From: Acidobacteriota bacterium
Lineage (GTDB): Bacteria; Acidobacteriota; Terriglobia; Bryobacterales; Bryobacteraceae
Length of the DNA: 64,000 bases
Assembly (NCBI GenBank): GCA_014584705.1
Contig: JACTMJ010000015.1
Span: 1-64,000, forward strand
Direction of reading: 5' to 3'
Shown: one piece after another, positions 54,552 through 62,993 of the stretch
Layout: every line of letters starts with the position of its first letter
Numbering within the stretch: position 1 is the stretch's first letter
Made by a program: the position numbers and the translations under genes
The notes under the pieces: model-generated
What the model saw: only the letters and a program-made list of their open reading frames with translations
Told to the model about the DNA's origin: nothing
Databases searched by the model: none

Positions 54552-56714
54552 ATGCAGCGCAGTTATTTCACTACCCCGGGCGGGATCACCGTTACCCGCA
54601 CCCTCACCTCGGTTCCCTTCCTGGAGGGAATGGACGATCTGCTCGACCGGCTTGAAACCCAGCGCGGTTTCTATCTCTCCTCCGGCTACGAGTATCCGGG
54701 GCGCTATTCGCGCTGGGATATTGCCTCCGTCTGCCCCCCGTTGGAGATCATCGGCCGCGGCCGTGAGATGGAGTTCCGCCCGCTCAACCAGCGCGGCGAG
54801 TTGCTCGCGCAAATGCTGTTCCCCCTCCTCGAAGAGCACCCGCACTGGGAAAGCATCCGCATGCGGGACGGGGCCATCCTTGGGGTTCTGAAGCCCCTGC
54901 CCGAACGGTTCCCGGAAGAGCAGCGCAGCAAGCAGCCTTCGGCGTTCTCCATCCTGCGCCGCCTCATCGAGGAGTTTCGCGTCTGCGAAGACCCGCATCT
55001 GGGCCTGGTGGGCGCGTTCGGCTACGACCTGCTCTTTCAGTTCGACCCCATCGCGCTTCGCCACCCGCGCGGCAGCCATAACGATCTGCATCTCTTCTTC
55101 TGCGACGACATCGTATTCATGGACCGGCGCAAGGAAGTGATCGAGCGCTGGCAGTATGACTTTGATCTCGGCGCCTCCTCCACCCTCGGTCTGGACCGTG
55201 GCGGCGCGTCACTTGAAAAGAACGATGGCTTTGCGCCGGGGGAAATCGTCTCCGATCATACGCCCGAAGAATACCGGGCCAACGTGGATATCGTCCGCGA
55301 AGGCATGCGCCGCGGCGATTACTACGAGGTGGTTCTGCGGCGCACCTATTCGACTCCTTTCGCCGGCAGCCCGGCCGAACTTTTCCGGCGTCTCCAGAAA
55401 CACAGCCCCAGCCCCTATGAGTTCTTCCTCCAGTTCGGCGAGGAGCAGTTGATCGGCGCTTCCCCGGAAATGTTCGTCCGCGCTGAAGGTGCTCGAATCG
55501 AAACCTGCCCCATCTCCGGCACCGCCGTTCGCACCGGAGATCCGCTCAAGGACGCGGAGAATATCCGCGAGTTGCTCGTCTCCCGCAAGGAAGAGTCGGA
55601 ACTCACCATGTGTACGGACGTGGACCGCAACGACAAGAGCCGCGTCTGCGTGCCCGGCTCCGTCCGCGTCATCGGCCGCCGCCTCATCGAATCCTACGCC
55701 GGCGTCTTCCACACCGTGGATCACGTCGAGGGGACGCTCGACGAGGGTTTTGACGCGCTCGACGCCTTCTGCAGCCACATGTGGAGCGTCACCATGATCG
55801 GCGCGCCCAAGCGTTCGGCCGCGCTCGCTATCGAAGAACTCGAGAAGAGCCCCCGGCAGTGGTACGGAGGCGCGATCGGGATGATCAGCCTGAACGGCGA
55901 TCTCAACACCGGCATCACGATTCGCACAGCGCATCTTCGCGGAGGAGAAGCGCGTTACAGCACGGGCGCGACTCTGCTCTATGATTCCATCCCGGCCATG
56001 GAGGAAAAAGAGACGCGTCAGAAAGCCGAGGGCTTTTTCCGGGCCATCCACGGCGCGACGCCGCGGCCCCGCGAATTGCGCGAAGCCTCCCGCACCGGAG
56101 ACCGCACCCGCCTCCTGCTGGTGGATAACAACGATTGCTTCATCCACACGCTCTCGAACTACGTGCGCCAGACCGGTGCGGAAGTGGTGACCTACCGGGC
56201 TGGCTTTCCGGTGGAACTTCTGGACGAGATCGCTCCCGACCTGATCCTGATTTCGCCCGGCCCTGGACGCCCTGAGGAATTCGGCGTACCCGCGCTGGTG
56301 CGCGAGGCGGCGGAACGCGGCTATCCGGTCTTCGGCGTCTGTCTCGGTTTACAGGGAATGGTGGAAGCTTTTGGCGGCGAACTCGGCGTGCTGGGCTACC
56401 CCATGCACGGCAAACCCTCGAAAGTGCGGCACCAGAACCGGGGTGTGTTTGAAGGGCTTCCCGCGGAGTTCACCGTAGGCCGCTACCATTCGCTCTATGT
56501 GATCCCGGAGCAACTGCCGGAATGCCTGGAAGTCACCGCCTGGAGCGACGATGGCGTCGTCATGGGCGTGCGCCACAAGGAACTGCCGCTCGAGGCCGTG
56601 CAGTTCCACCCGGAATCCATCCTCTCCTCGGAAGCCGATAATGGCATGAAGCTGATGGAGAATGCGATGCGGACGCTGCCCCGTCGCCATCGGGAACCGG
56701 CCAAGGTCACGTAG
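54552..56714 (+). CDS. trpE(G): Anthranilate synthase, fused TrpE-TrpG
   Basis: The 720-residue fusion has a chorismate-binding TrpE part (residues 1 to about 510, with CPISGTAVRTGDP, CTDVDRNDKSRVC and the metal region IGAPKRSAALAIEELEK). A glutamine amidotransferase follows from about 520, with the Cys nucleophile in VFGVCLGLQGMVEAFGG and the His-Glu pair in AVQFHPESI. It makes anthranilate from chorismate and glutamine, the first step of tryptophan synthesis. Single-chain TrpE(G) of this length is best known from rhizobia and some Acidobacteriota. Aminodeoxychorismate synthase is unlikely because of the TrpE-type motifs. The start at 54552 has no clear Shine-Dalgarno; a TTG at 54543 is also in frame. 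Confidence 0.93.
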   Translation: MQRSYFTTPGGITVTRTLTSVPFLEGMDDLLDRLETQRGFYLSSGYEYPGRYSRWDIASVCPPLEIIGRGREMEFRPLNQRGELLAQMLFPLLEEHPHWESIRMRDGAILGVLKPLPERFPEEQRSKQPSAFSILRRLIEEFRVCEDPHLGLVGAFGYDLLFQFDPIALRHPRGSHNDLHLFFCDDIVFMDRRKEVIERWQYDFDLGASSTLGLDRGGASLEKNDGFAPGEIVSDHTPEEYRANVDIVREGMRRGDYYEVVLRRTYSTPFAGSPAELFRRLQKHSPSPYEFFLQFGEEQLIGASPEMFVRAEGARIETCPISGTAVRTGDPLKDAENIRELLVSRKEESELTMCTDVDRNDKSRVCVPGSVRVIGRRLIESYAGVFHTVDHVEGTLDEGFDALDAFCSHMWSVTMIGAPKRSAALAIEELEKSPRQWYGGAIGMISLNGDLNTGITIRTAHLRGGEARYSTGATLLYDSIPAMEEKETRQKAEGFFRAIHGATPRPRELREASRTGDRTRLLLVDNNDCFIHTLSNYVRQTGAEVVTYRAGFPVELLDEIAPDLILISPGPGRPEEFGVPALVREAAERGYPVFGVCLGLQGMVEAFGGELGVLGYPMHGKPSKVRHQNRGVFEGLPAEFTVGRYHSLYVIPEQLPECLEVTAWSDDGVVMGVRHKELPLEAVQFHPESILSSEADNGMKLMENAMRTLPRRHREPAKVT

Positions 56715-56743
56715 CCGCTCCGCCAGCGAGGCACCCCATCGCC

Positions 56744-57982
56744 ATGCCGCTCATCCAGAACGACGCCGTTGCGCTCGGAATTCTCTTCGTCATCCTGGGG
56801 CTGGTGTTCACCACCAGTTCCTCGCCGCATCCCTTCTGGAAGCGCTTTTATGGCGTAGTGCCCTCCATCCTGGTTTGCTATTTCGTACCCGGTCTCCTCG
56901 GTAGCGTGGGCATTCTCGACGCGAAAGATTCGCAGTTGTATTCCGTGGCCTCCCGCTTCCTGCTCCCCGCGAGTCTGGTGCTCTTCACCCTCGCCATGGA
57001 CGTTCCGGCCATCCTGCGGTTGGGTCCGAAAATGCTCGTGATGTTCTTTGCCGGCACGCTCGGAGTGATTCTGGGCGGTCCCCTGGCAATCCTGATCGTC
57101 TCCATGATCGATCCCGCCATCGTCAGCGGGGCCGGACCGGATGCCGCCTGGCGCGGCCTCGCCACGATCGCCGGAAGCTGGATCGGGGGCAGCGCCAACC
57201 AGGCCGCCATGAAGGAAGTAACCGGCGTCTCCGATGCGCTCTTCGCCGCCTGTGTCGCCGTGGACGTGCTGGTGGCGAACCTGTGGATGGCCTGCCTGCT
57301 TTTCGGCGCGTCCCGAAGCAACCGCATTGACCGCTTCACCGGCGCGGACGCCTCCGCCGTCGAGCGCCTCCGGGACCGGATGCGGGATTTCGAAGAGCAG
57401 CACCGCCGCGTTCCTCCCATGAAGGACGTGATGCAGATCCTGGCCATCGGCTTCGGCGCCACCGCCATCGGCCACCTCTCAGCCGAGTTCCTTGCGCCCT
57501 GGTTTGCCCGGCACCTGCCTTGGACCGCTCGCTTCAGCCTCACCAGTTCCTTTTTCTGGCTGGTTGTTGTGGTTACCGCCATCGGGATTGCCGCCTCGTT
57601 CACGCGGCTCCGCAATCTGGAGGGAGCGGGCGCTTCCCGCATTGCCAGCGTTCTGCTTTACGTCCTGATCGCCGTCATCGGCATGCGCATGGATCTCAGC
57701 GCCGTCTTCGCGCAATCCGGGCTCTTCCTGGTGGGTCTGCTCTGGATTTCAATTCATGCAGCTATATTGCTGACGGTGGGATACCTCATCAAGGCCCCGT
57801 TTTTCTTTCTGGCGGTCGGCAGCCAGGCGAACATCGGCGGCGCGGCCTCCGCCCCGGTGGTGGCGGCGGCGTTTGACCCGGCACTGGCACCGGCGGGAGT
57901 GCTGATGGCCGTCCTCGGCTATGCGATCGGTACTTACGGCGGAATCCTGAGCGCCCTCCTGATGCAGCAGATCGCCCCCTAG
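56744..57982 (+). CDS. DUF819 family membrane protein
   Basis: The 412-residue protein has about twelve membrane helices. The DUF819 (YjcL-like) pattern includes IAGSWIGGSANQAAMKE in the first half and the matching GSQANIGGAASAPVVAAAF in the second, suggesting an inverted repeat and a transport function. The substrate is unknown. It starts 29 bp after trpE(G) but its function appears unrelated. Confidence 0.88.
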   Translation: MPLIQNDAVALGILFVILGLVFTTSSSPHPFWKRFYGVVPSILVCYFVPGLLGSVGILDAKDSQLYSVASRFLLPASLVLFTLAMDVPAILRLGPKMLVMFFAGTLGVILGGPLAILIVSMIDPAIVSGAGPDAAWRGLATIAGSWIGGSANQAAMKEVTGVSDALFAACVAVDVLVANLWMACLLFGASRSNRIDRFTGADASAVERLRDRMRDFEEQHRRVPPMKDVMQILAIGFGATAIGHLSAEFLAPWFARHLPWTARFSLTSSFFWLVVVVTAIGIAASFTRLRNLEGAGASRIASVLLYVLIAVIGMRMDLSAVFAQSGLFLVGLLWISIHAAILLTVGYLIKAPFFFLAVGSQANIGGAASAPVVAAAFDPALAPAGVLMAVLGYAIGTYGGILSALLMQQIAP

Positions 57983-58060
57983 ACAGCCGACATTTTCCTC
58001 ATACCCGCCCGAGGCCCTGCCGATATGCCCTATACATTCGGTGAACCCAAGGAGGCGAGG

Positions 58061-58393
58061 ATGGAAAAGTTGACGGTAGAGGCGATCCAGAATCGCGGAC
58101 CGCGCCCCTCACAAACTCCCGTGGAGGCAGTTCACGAGCCTCTGCCCATCCACAACAGCGAACTCGTGCAAGCGGTGCGTGCCGTGAATGCCGCCGAACT
58201 GTTCGGCGACCGGAGCGAGATCACTTTCGTGATTGACCGGCGCACCCAGACCGCGCTAGTTCGCATCGTCGACAAGGAATCTGGCGAAGTCGTCCGCCAG
58301 TTTCCACCTGAGTACCTACTAGCCCTCAGCGAACAGCTCAAAGGCCTCATGGAATCTTCCGATTCCGCCGAACTTAGGTTCGGAAGAAGCTGA
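58061..58393 (+). CDS. flaG: FlaG family flagellar protein
   Basis: The 110-residue protein has the FlaG core: EITFVIDRRTQTALVRIVDKESGEVVRQFPPEYLLAL. FlaG affects filament length and is usually near fliD and fliS. The ATG at 58061 has an AAGGAGGCGAGG site just before. fliS follows 122 bp downstream; fliD is not between them. Confidence 0.9.
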   Translation: MEKLTVEAIQNRGPRPSQTPVEAVHEPLPIHNSELVQAVRAVNAAELFGDRSEITFVIDRRTQTALVRIVDKESGEVVRQFPPEYLLALSEQLKGLMESSDSAELRFGRS

Positions 58394-58515
58394 GCCGCAA
58401 CCGGCTAGTGACAGGGCGAGCTACCGAACCGGGAATCCCGGTTCAGGAGCGTGACGCTGGCTCACCCAACACCGGAAGCACGTCGACGCCTTGCCTGAAA
58501 CAAAGGACACCAAGG

Positions 58516-59076
58516 ATGACACAGAACCCCGAGCAAGTATACCTGGAATCAAGAGTTTATACAGCAACTCCTGAAGAACTCATTCAGATTCTTTACGAGA
58601 CCGCATTGGATGCAATCCATCGCGCGATTGAAGCGGTCGAAGCCGGTGATATCACGGCCCGTGCCCGCGCCATCACCAAGGCCAGTTCCTGCGTTATGGA
58701 ACTTGCCGGGTCTCTGAATGTCGAGGCGGGCGGCGAAGTCGGCGTTCGCCTTGCCGTCCTCTACGAATACTTGCTGCATGAATTGCTGGAGGCCAATGTG
58801 CACCAGCGCGCTGCGTCTCTGCGCGATTGTGACCGCGTCCTGCGCTCCCTTCTGGAGGGCTGGACCGCCGCCATCGCCCAATTGGAGAGCAATCCTGCGC
58901 GCTCCGAATCCCCCGCCGAACGGATGGCCGCTCCGACTGCTGGCGCTTCCGAACCGGAACCCGCCCCCTCGCCCTTTGTGGTCCCCAAGCCCGATCCATT
59001 CGGCGCGTATTCCGACGACCCCGACCCATTCGATATTGAAACCCTGGAACCAGCCATGAATTCCTGGTGCGGATAG
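58516..59076 (+). CDS. fliS: Flagellin chaperone FliS
   Basis: The 186-residue protein has the FliS helical core in residues 1-125 (ATPEELIQILYETALDAIHRA, then SLNVEAGGEVGVRLAVLYEYLL, HELLEANVHQ). A 60-residue Pro/Asp-rich tail follows that normal FliS (about 130 residues) lacks. FliS binds the flagellin C-terminus in the cytoplasm and prevents early polymerisation. Start ATG at 58516 with AAGG upstream. Confidence 0.9.
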   Translation: MTQNPEQVYLESRVYTATPEELIQILYETALDAIHRAIEAVEAGDITARARAITKASSCVMELAGSLNVEAGGEVGVRLAVLYEYLLHELLEANVHQRAASLRDCDRVLRSLLEGWTAAIAQLESNPARSESPAERMAAPTAGASEPEPAPSPFVVPKPDPFGAYSDDPDPFDIETLEPAMNSWCG

Positions 59077-59160
59077 GCCGCACCGCAACCATTCTGTGCG
59101 GCTAGACAGCACCGTAACTCCAACTCGCGATCTGCAATGCCGCGGTTGCCGTGTATCCTC

Positions 59161-59194
59161 AAAGAAGGGAACCATCCCGTGGTACCCCTTCTTT
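59161..59194 (+). terminator. Long hairpin after fliS, touching the next start codon
   Basis: AAAGAAGGG (59161-59169) pairs perfectly with CCCTTCTTT (59186-59194), and ACCA/TGGT pair inside. The T-rich 3' arm makes it a fair terminator for fliS. It ends one base before the ATG at 59196, so in a read-through transcript it would bury the translation start. Confidence 0.6.
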
Positions 59195-59195
59195 C

Positions 59196-59789
59196 ATGGC
59201 CGAACCTCTCTATTTTTCCCTCTGGATCCGCGATTTTCGGCAGGAGAACATGCTGGAACATTTCTCCGCCATCCTCAGTGGATTTCCCTTCTCTTCATTC
59301 TTCCCTGGAATCCAAAGTCTCACAATACGAGCGATTTCCGATGCCGAACCTGATGTAGTCGATGAAGGCTACGAAGACAATATTTCCCTCGAAGAAGCGA
59401 TATCTCAGGCCAATGAGTTCCTTCACGACGACTCTGCCTATGAGCTCACTGCCTATTGGGATCTTTGGCAGTATATCGACGAGGAATGGCTCTTGCGCCC
59501 GCGCCAGGTCCAAATCAGTTGCTTCGGTCCCCATTACGAAAACGATCTCGGCGATCATATTCGCTTTGCCCTTGGCCTCGACAGTGAATTTCTGCCCAAT
59601 CCGGCGGACCCGCGGAGCATCACCGCGGCAGCCAGCAATTTGCGCAGCGTCGCCCGACTGGCCGAAACCTTGGGGGAGGCAAGCGGCGTCTCGAACCGCC
59701 TGCTCTGGTCCCCATCCGATGACCATTTCCTCTCGCGCCTGGAGGAATTGTTGCTCCATGCGGAAGCGGACGCCTCCGAGATGCAATAG
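59196..59789 (+). CDS. Protein of unknown function
   Basis: The 197-residue protein begins MAEPLYFSLWIRDFRQENML and is acidic, with a central segment ELTAYWDLWQYIDEEWLLRPRQVQISCFGP that reads as a folded alpha/beta domain. No known motif is seen. The ATG follows directly after a hairpin and has no Shine-Dalgarno, so translation may be weak or the gene may have a promoter downstream of the hairpin with a leaderless start. Coding character is good up to the stop. Confidence 0.6.
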   Translation: MAEPLYFSLWIRDFRQENMLEHFSAILSGFPFSSFFPGIQSLTIRAISDAEPDVVDEGYEDNISLEEAISQANEFLHDDSAYELTAYWDLWQYIDEEWLLRPRQVQISCFGPHYENDLGDHIRFALGLDSEFLPNPADPRSITAAASNLRSVARLAETLGEASGVSNRLLWSPSDDHFLSRLEELLLHAEADASEMQ

Positions 59790-59814
59790 TGTTTCGGCAC
59801 CCGATTCCGGACAG

Positions 59815-59838
59815 GCCCCGAATTCCGGAAAACGGGGC
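59815..59838. terminator. Short GC hairpin after the unknown gene
   Basis: GCCCCG and CGGGGC enclose a 12-base loop that itself contains TTCCGGAA. It lies 26 bp past the stop at 59789. There is no T-run on the plus strand; on the minus strand four T lie inside the loop only. Confidence 0.3.
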
Positions 59839-59861
59839 AAAAGCGTCGAATCGTTCGGCAA

Positions 59862-59887
59862 GCCTCTACCATCTGAACTAATACCCC
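59862..59887 (-). other. tRNA-like 5' half (remnant)
   Basis: Read on the minus strand from 59887, the sequence GGGGTATTAGTTCAGATGGT followed by AGAGGC matches the 5' end of a bacterial tRNA: seven acceptor bases, T8-A9, a D-arm and D-loop. The bases after it do not form an anticodon stem, and no TPsiC arm or matching 3' acceptor strand follows. I read it as a truncated tRNA copy, as left by integration events. Confidence 0.35.
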
Positions 59888-59985
59888 ATCTATACTAGGG
59901 TAGAGGGTTTAATGGAAGGCTCCTGAAAGCCGGGGCTGTTCCACCTTGGCTTCGTTTCGTAAAATTGCGTGTTTTCCGACGTCAC

Positions 59986-60966
59986 ATGAGTGCAGCAGCC
60001 ATCGCCAACCTCACTCCGCCACCGCCCGTGGATTGGCGGAGCGTGCTCGCCGGACGCTTGCTGGAGACGATTGGCCGCACTCCCCTGCTCCGCATCGATT
60101 CGCTGTGCCAGGATCTCTCCGGAATCACCATCTGGGCGAAGGCGGAACATCTGAACCCCGGCGGATCCATCAAAGACCGCCCCGCGCTCCGGATGATCGC
60201 GGAAGGAATCCGCTCCGGCGCGCTGGCTCCAGGAAAGATCCTGCTCGATTCCACTAGCGGCAATACCGGGATCGCCTACGCCATGATCTGCTCCGCGCTC
60301 GGTTACCCGGTGCGGCTCTGCATGTCGGACGCGGCCTCGGAGGAACGAAAAGCCATCCTGCGCGCCCACGGTGTTGACCTCATTCTCACGCCAGCCGCCG
60401 AATCGAGCGATGGAGCCATCCGCCGCTGCGCCGAGATTTATCGTAGCGACCCCGAAGCTTACTTTTTCCCGGACCAATACAGCAACCCCGCCAACTGGCG
60501 AGCGCATTTTGACTCCACCGGACCCGAGATCCTGGACCAGACCGAGGGAGCCGTCACCCATTTCGTGGCAGGCGTCGGTACCAGCGGGACCCTAATGGGC
60601 GTCACGCGACGTCTGCGCCAGGAACTTCCCAAAGTGAAGACTTATTCGGTGCAACCGACTACGGCCTTCCACGCTCTCGAAGGGCTCAAGCACATGGACA
60701 CCTCCATCGTGCCAGCGATCTACGACGCGTCCCTGCCCGACGGCAGCCTTCGGATTGAGACCGAAGACGCCTGGCGCATGTGCAAGCGCGTCGCAAGGGA
60801 AGAAGGCTTGCTCGTGGGGCCAAGCGCGGGCGCGAACCTTCTGGCGGCGCGCCGTCTGGGAGAGACGCTGTCACGCCAGGGTGAGAGAGCCCTGATCGTC
60901 ACGGTCCTCTGCGACGGGGCCGCTAAATATCTGAGTGAGCATTTCTGGAATGATTCGAATTACTGA
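59986..60966 (+). CDS. cysM: Cysteine synthase CysM, CysO-dependent type
   Basis: The 326-residue fold-type II PLP enzyme has the PLP lysine in LNPGGSIKDRPALRM (Lys63), the phosphate/substrate loop STSGNTGIAYA, and GVGTSGTLMGVTRRL. The operon with mec, cysO and moeZ marks it as the CysM that uses a protein thiocarboxylate as sulfur donor, as in Mycobacterium tuberculosis, with O-phosphoserine as the probable acceptor. Start ATG at 59986. The 3' end overlaps mec by 17 bp. Confidence 0.92.
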   Translation: MSAAAIANLTPPPPVDWRSVLAGRLLETIGRTPLLRIDSLCQDLSGITIWAKAEHLNPGGSIKDRPALRMIAEGIRSGALAPGKILLDSTSGNTGIAYAMICSALGYPVRLCMSDAASEERKAILRAHGVDLILTPAAESSDGAIRRCAEIYRSDPEAYFFPDQYSNPANWRAHFDSTGPEILDQTEGAVTHFVAGVGTSGTLMGVTRRLRQELPKVKTYSVQPTTAFHALEGLKHMDTSIVPAIYDASLPDGSLRIETEDAWRMCKRVAREEGLLVGPSAGANLLAARRLGETLSRQGERALIVTVLCDGAAKYLSEHFWNDSNY

Positions 60967-61432
60967 AGAAGCCTGGCAGGTGATGGTGGATCACGCACAA
61001 CGCCAGTACCCGAATGAGTGCTGCGGCGCCATGCTGGGAGTGGTGCGCCCGGAGGCGTCGCGGACGGCCGCCGACGCTGCCGCGAGCGAGAAAACCATCG
61101 TGGTGAAAGAAATCACCCGCGCCGTACCCCTTACAAACAACTATCAGGGAGAACAAGCGGATCGATACGAGATCAATCCCATGGATCTGATGAAGACTGA
61201 CAAGGAGGCCCGGGAGGAGGGGCTCGAATTGATCGGAATCTACCACTCCCACCCGGATTGCGACGCCTATTTCTCCAAGACCGATCTGGAGAATTCGTGC
61301 CCCTGGTATTCGTTCGTGGTGCTCTCCATCCAGAAGGGCGTGTTCGACCACGCCAACAGTTTTCTGCCCAACGCGGAGCAAACCCACGCGGAACCGGAAA
61401 CCCTACTCATCCCAACACCAAAGACAGCCTAA
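60950..61432 (+). CDS. mec: Mec: JAMM/MPN+ metalloprotease for CysO-cysteine
   Basis: The 160-residue protein has the complete JAMM zinc site: Glu23 in PNECCG and the motif H-S-H-P-x(7)-S-x(2)-D (His99, His101, Ser109, Asp112). In M. tuberculosis, Mec cuts cysteine from the CysO tail. Here it may also trim the two residues that follow Gly-Gly on CysO. Start ATG at 60950, inside the cysM end; a GTG at 60935 is also in frame. Confidence 0.92.
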   Translation: MIRITEEAWQVMVDHAQRQYPNECCGAMLGVVRPEASRTAADAAASEKTIVVKEITRAVPLTNNYQGEQADRYEINPMDLMKTDKEAREEGLELIGIYHSHPDCDAYFSKTDLENSCPWYSFVVLSIQKGVFDHANSFLPNAEQTHAEPETLLIPTPKTA

Positions 61433-61447
61433 AGGAATCGACAATTC

Positions 61448-61726
61448 ATGGCAAAAGTGAGCATCCCCACCCCACTGCGTCAGTTTACTGAGCAGAAAGA
61501 TACCGTCGAATACGCCGGCGCCACCGTCGGTGAGGTGCTAAACGGCCTTACCGGCCAGTTCGGCGGTCTCCGCCAGCACCTGTTCAACGACGAAGGCAAG
61601 CTGCGCAACTTCGTGAACATCTACCTGAACGACGAAGACATCCGGTACCTCGAAAAGACCGACACCGCCGTCTCGGATTCAGACACGATTACGATCATCC
61701 CCAGCATTGCCGGCGGATTGAACTAA
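61448..61726 (+). CDS. cysO: CysO: ThiS/MoaD-like sulfur carrier protein
   Basis: The 92-residue ubiquitin-like carrier opens with VSIPTPLRQFTEQKDTVEY and ends DTITIIPSIAGG followed by Leu91-Asn92. The Gly-Gly pair would be made a thiocarboxylate by MoeZ. Most carriers end at Gly-Gly, so here two extra residues must be removed first. The length (about 90 with a loop insertion relative to ThiS) matches CysO. It lies 15 bp after mec. Confidence 0.92.
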   Translation: MAKVSIPTPLRQFTEQKDTVEYAGATVGEVLNGLTGQFGGLRQHLFNDEGKLRNFVNIYLNDEDIRYLEKTDTAVSDSDTITIIPSIAGGLN

Positions 61727-61772
61727 CCCTTTCGGTTCCCACCGGAAGCGATTGATTTTAGAAGGAGTATCC

Positions 61773-62951
61773 ATGGCCTGCACCACTGGCCCCGTGACCT
61801 CAACGCTCAACAATGAGGAAATCCACCGCTATAGCCGCCACCTGATCATGCCGGAAGTGGGCATTGAAGGGCAGCAGAAGTTGAAAGCCGCGAAAGTGCT
61901 CTGCGTCGGCGCCGGAGGGCTGGGCGCGCCTCTCGCCATGTACCTGGCCGCCGCGGGCGTCGGTACCCTGGGCCTCCTCGATTTCGACGTCGTCGATGTC
62001 ACCAATCTTCAGCGCCAGATCATCCATGGCACGAAGGATATTGGCAAGAAGAAGATTGATTCCGCCTTCGAGACCCTCACCGATATCAACCCGCACGTGA
62101 ACCTGATCCGGCATGAGGTGGCACTCACCAGTGAGAATGCCCTCGACATCATCAAGGATTACGACATCGTCGTGGACGGCACGGACAACTTCCCCACCCG
62201 CTACCTGGTGAATGACGCCTGCGTGCTCCTGGGCAAACCGAACGTTTACGGCTCCATTTTCCGCTTCGAGGGCCAGGTGACCGTGCTCTGCACGGAGGAA
62301 GGTCCCTGCTACCGCTGCCTTTATCCCGAACCGCCACCCCCCGGCCTGGTTCCCTCCTGCGCGGAAGGCGGAGTGCTCGGCATTCTGCCGGGAACGGTGG
62401 GATTGCTTCAGGCTACGGAGACCGTGAAGCTGATTCTGGGCATCGGCAAACCGCTGATCGGCCGCTTGATGATTTATAACGCCCTGGATATGGACTTCCG
62501 TTTCTTCAAGGTGCGCCGTGATCCCGCCTGGGCTCCCGGCACGCCCCACCCCACCATCAAGAAATTGATCGACTACCAGGAATTCTGCGGAGTGCCCCAC
62601 GCGAGTGAAGCGCCCGCGCCCGTCGCCGCGCCCGTGCCGGAAATCACCGTCAAGGAACTCAAAGCAAAGCTCGACCGCAAGGAGAACTTCGTCCTGGTGG
62701 ATGTCCGCGAGGTGCATGAGCACCAGATCTGCAATCTGCCGGAGGCGAAGCTGATCCCCCTGGGAACGCTGCCGCAACGCTTGAGCGAACTGAACCCGGC
62801 CGATGAGATCGTCGTGCATTGCCGTAGCGGCGTTCGCAGCGGAAAGGCTTGCGGCGTCCTCAAGGAAGCCGGCTTCAAGAACGTCTGGAACGTCAAGGGT
62901 GGCATCCTCGCCTGGAGCGATGAAGTCGACCCCAGCGTCCCGAAATACTAG
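61773..62951 (+). CDS. moeZ: MoeZ/MoeBR: carrier adenylyltransferase/sulfurtransferase with rhodanese domain
   Basis: The 392-residue protein is a MoeB-type E1-like adenylyltransferase: nucleotide motif GAGGLGAPLA (residues 46-55), zinc Cys179/Cys182 and Cys196 in PSCAEGG. It ends in a rhodanese domain with active-site Cys350 in VVHCRSGVRSGKA. It activates the CysO tail with ATP and passes sulfur to it. In this group it may also serve MoaD and ThiS. ATG at 61773 with GAAGGAG upstream; last gene of the operon, 46 bp after cysO. Confidence 0.93.
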   Translation: MACTTGPVTSTLNNEEIHRYSRHLIMPEVGIEGQQKLKAAKVLCVGAGGLGAPLAMYLAAAGVGTLGLLDFDVVDVTNLQRQIIHGTKDIGKKKIDSAFETLTDINPHVNLIRHEVALTSENALDIIKDYDIVVDGTDNFPTRYLVNDACVLLGKPNVYGSIFRFEGQVTVLCTEEGPCYRCLYPEPPPPGLVPSCAEGGVLGILPGTVGLLQATETVKLILGIGKPLIGRLMIYNALDMDFRFFKVRRDPAWAPGTPHPTIKKLIDYQEFCGVPHASEAPAPVAAPVPEITVKELKAKLDRKENFVLVDVREVHEHQICNLPEAKLIPLGTLPQRLSELNPADEIVVHCRSGVRSGKACGVLKEAGFKNVWNVKGGILAWSDEVDPSVPKY

Positions 62952-62961
62952 CCCGTCTTGA

Positions 62962-62993
62962 GTGGCCGGGTGGCATCGATGCCACCCGGCCAC
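62962..62993. terminator. Perfect 32-bp palindrome after moeZ
   Basis: Sixteen bases from 62962 are followed by their exact reverse complement (centre CG). It begins ten bases after the moeZ stop and ends the cysM-moeZ operon. There is no T-run, so it may act with Rho or as an mRNA 3'-end stabiliser. Confidence 0.6.

Noticed and set aside
58019..58026. GCCGATAT as a flagellar sigma-28 -10 element before flaG
   Set aside because: The -10 match is good, but the sequence 11 bp upstream does not resemble TAAAGTTT, so I do not call a promoter.
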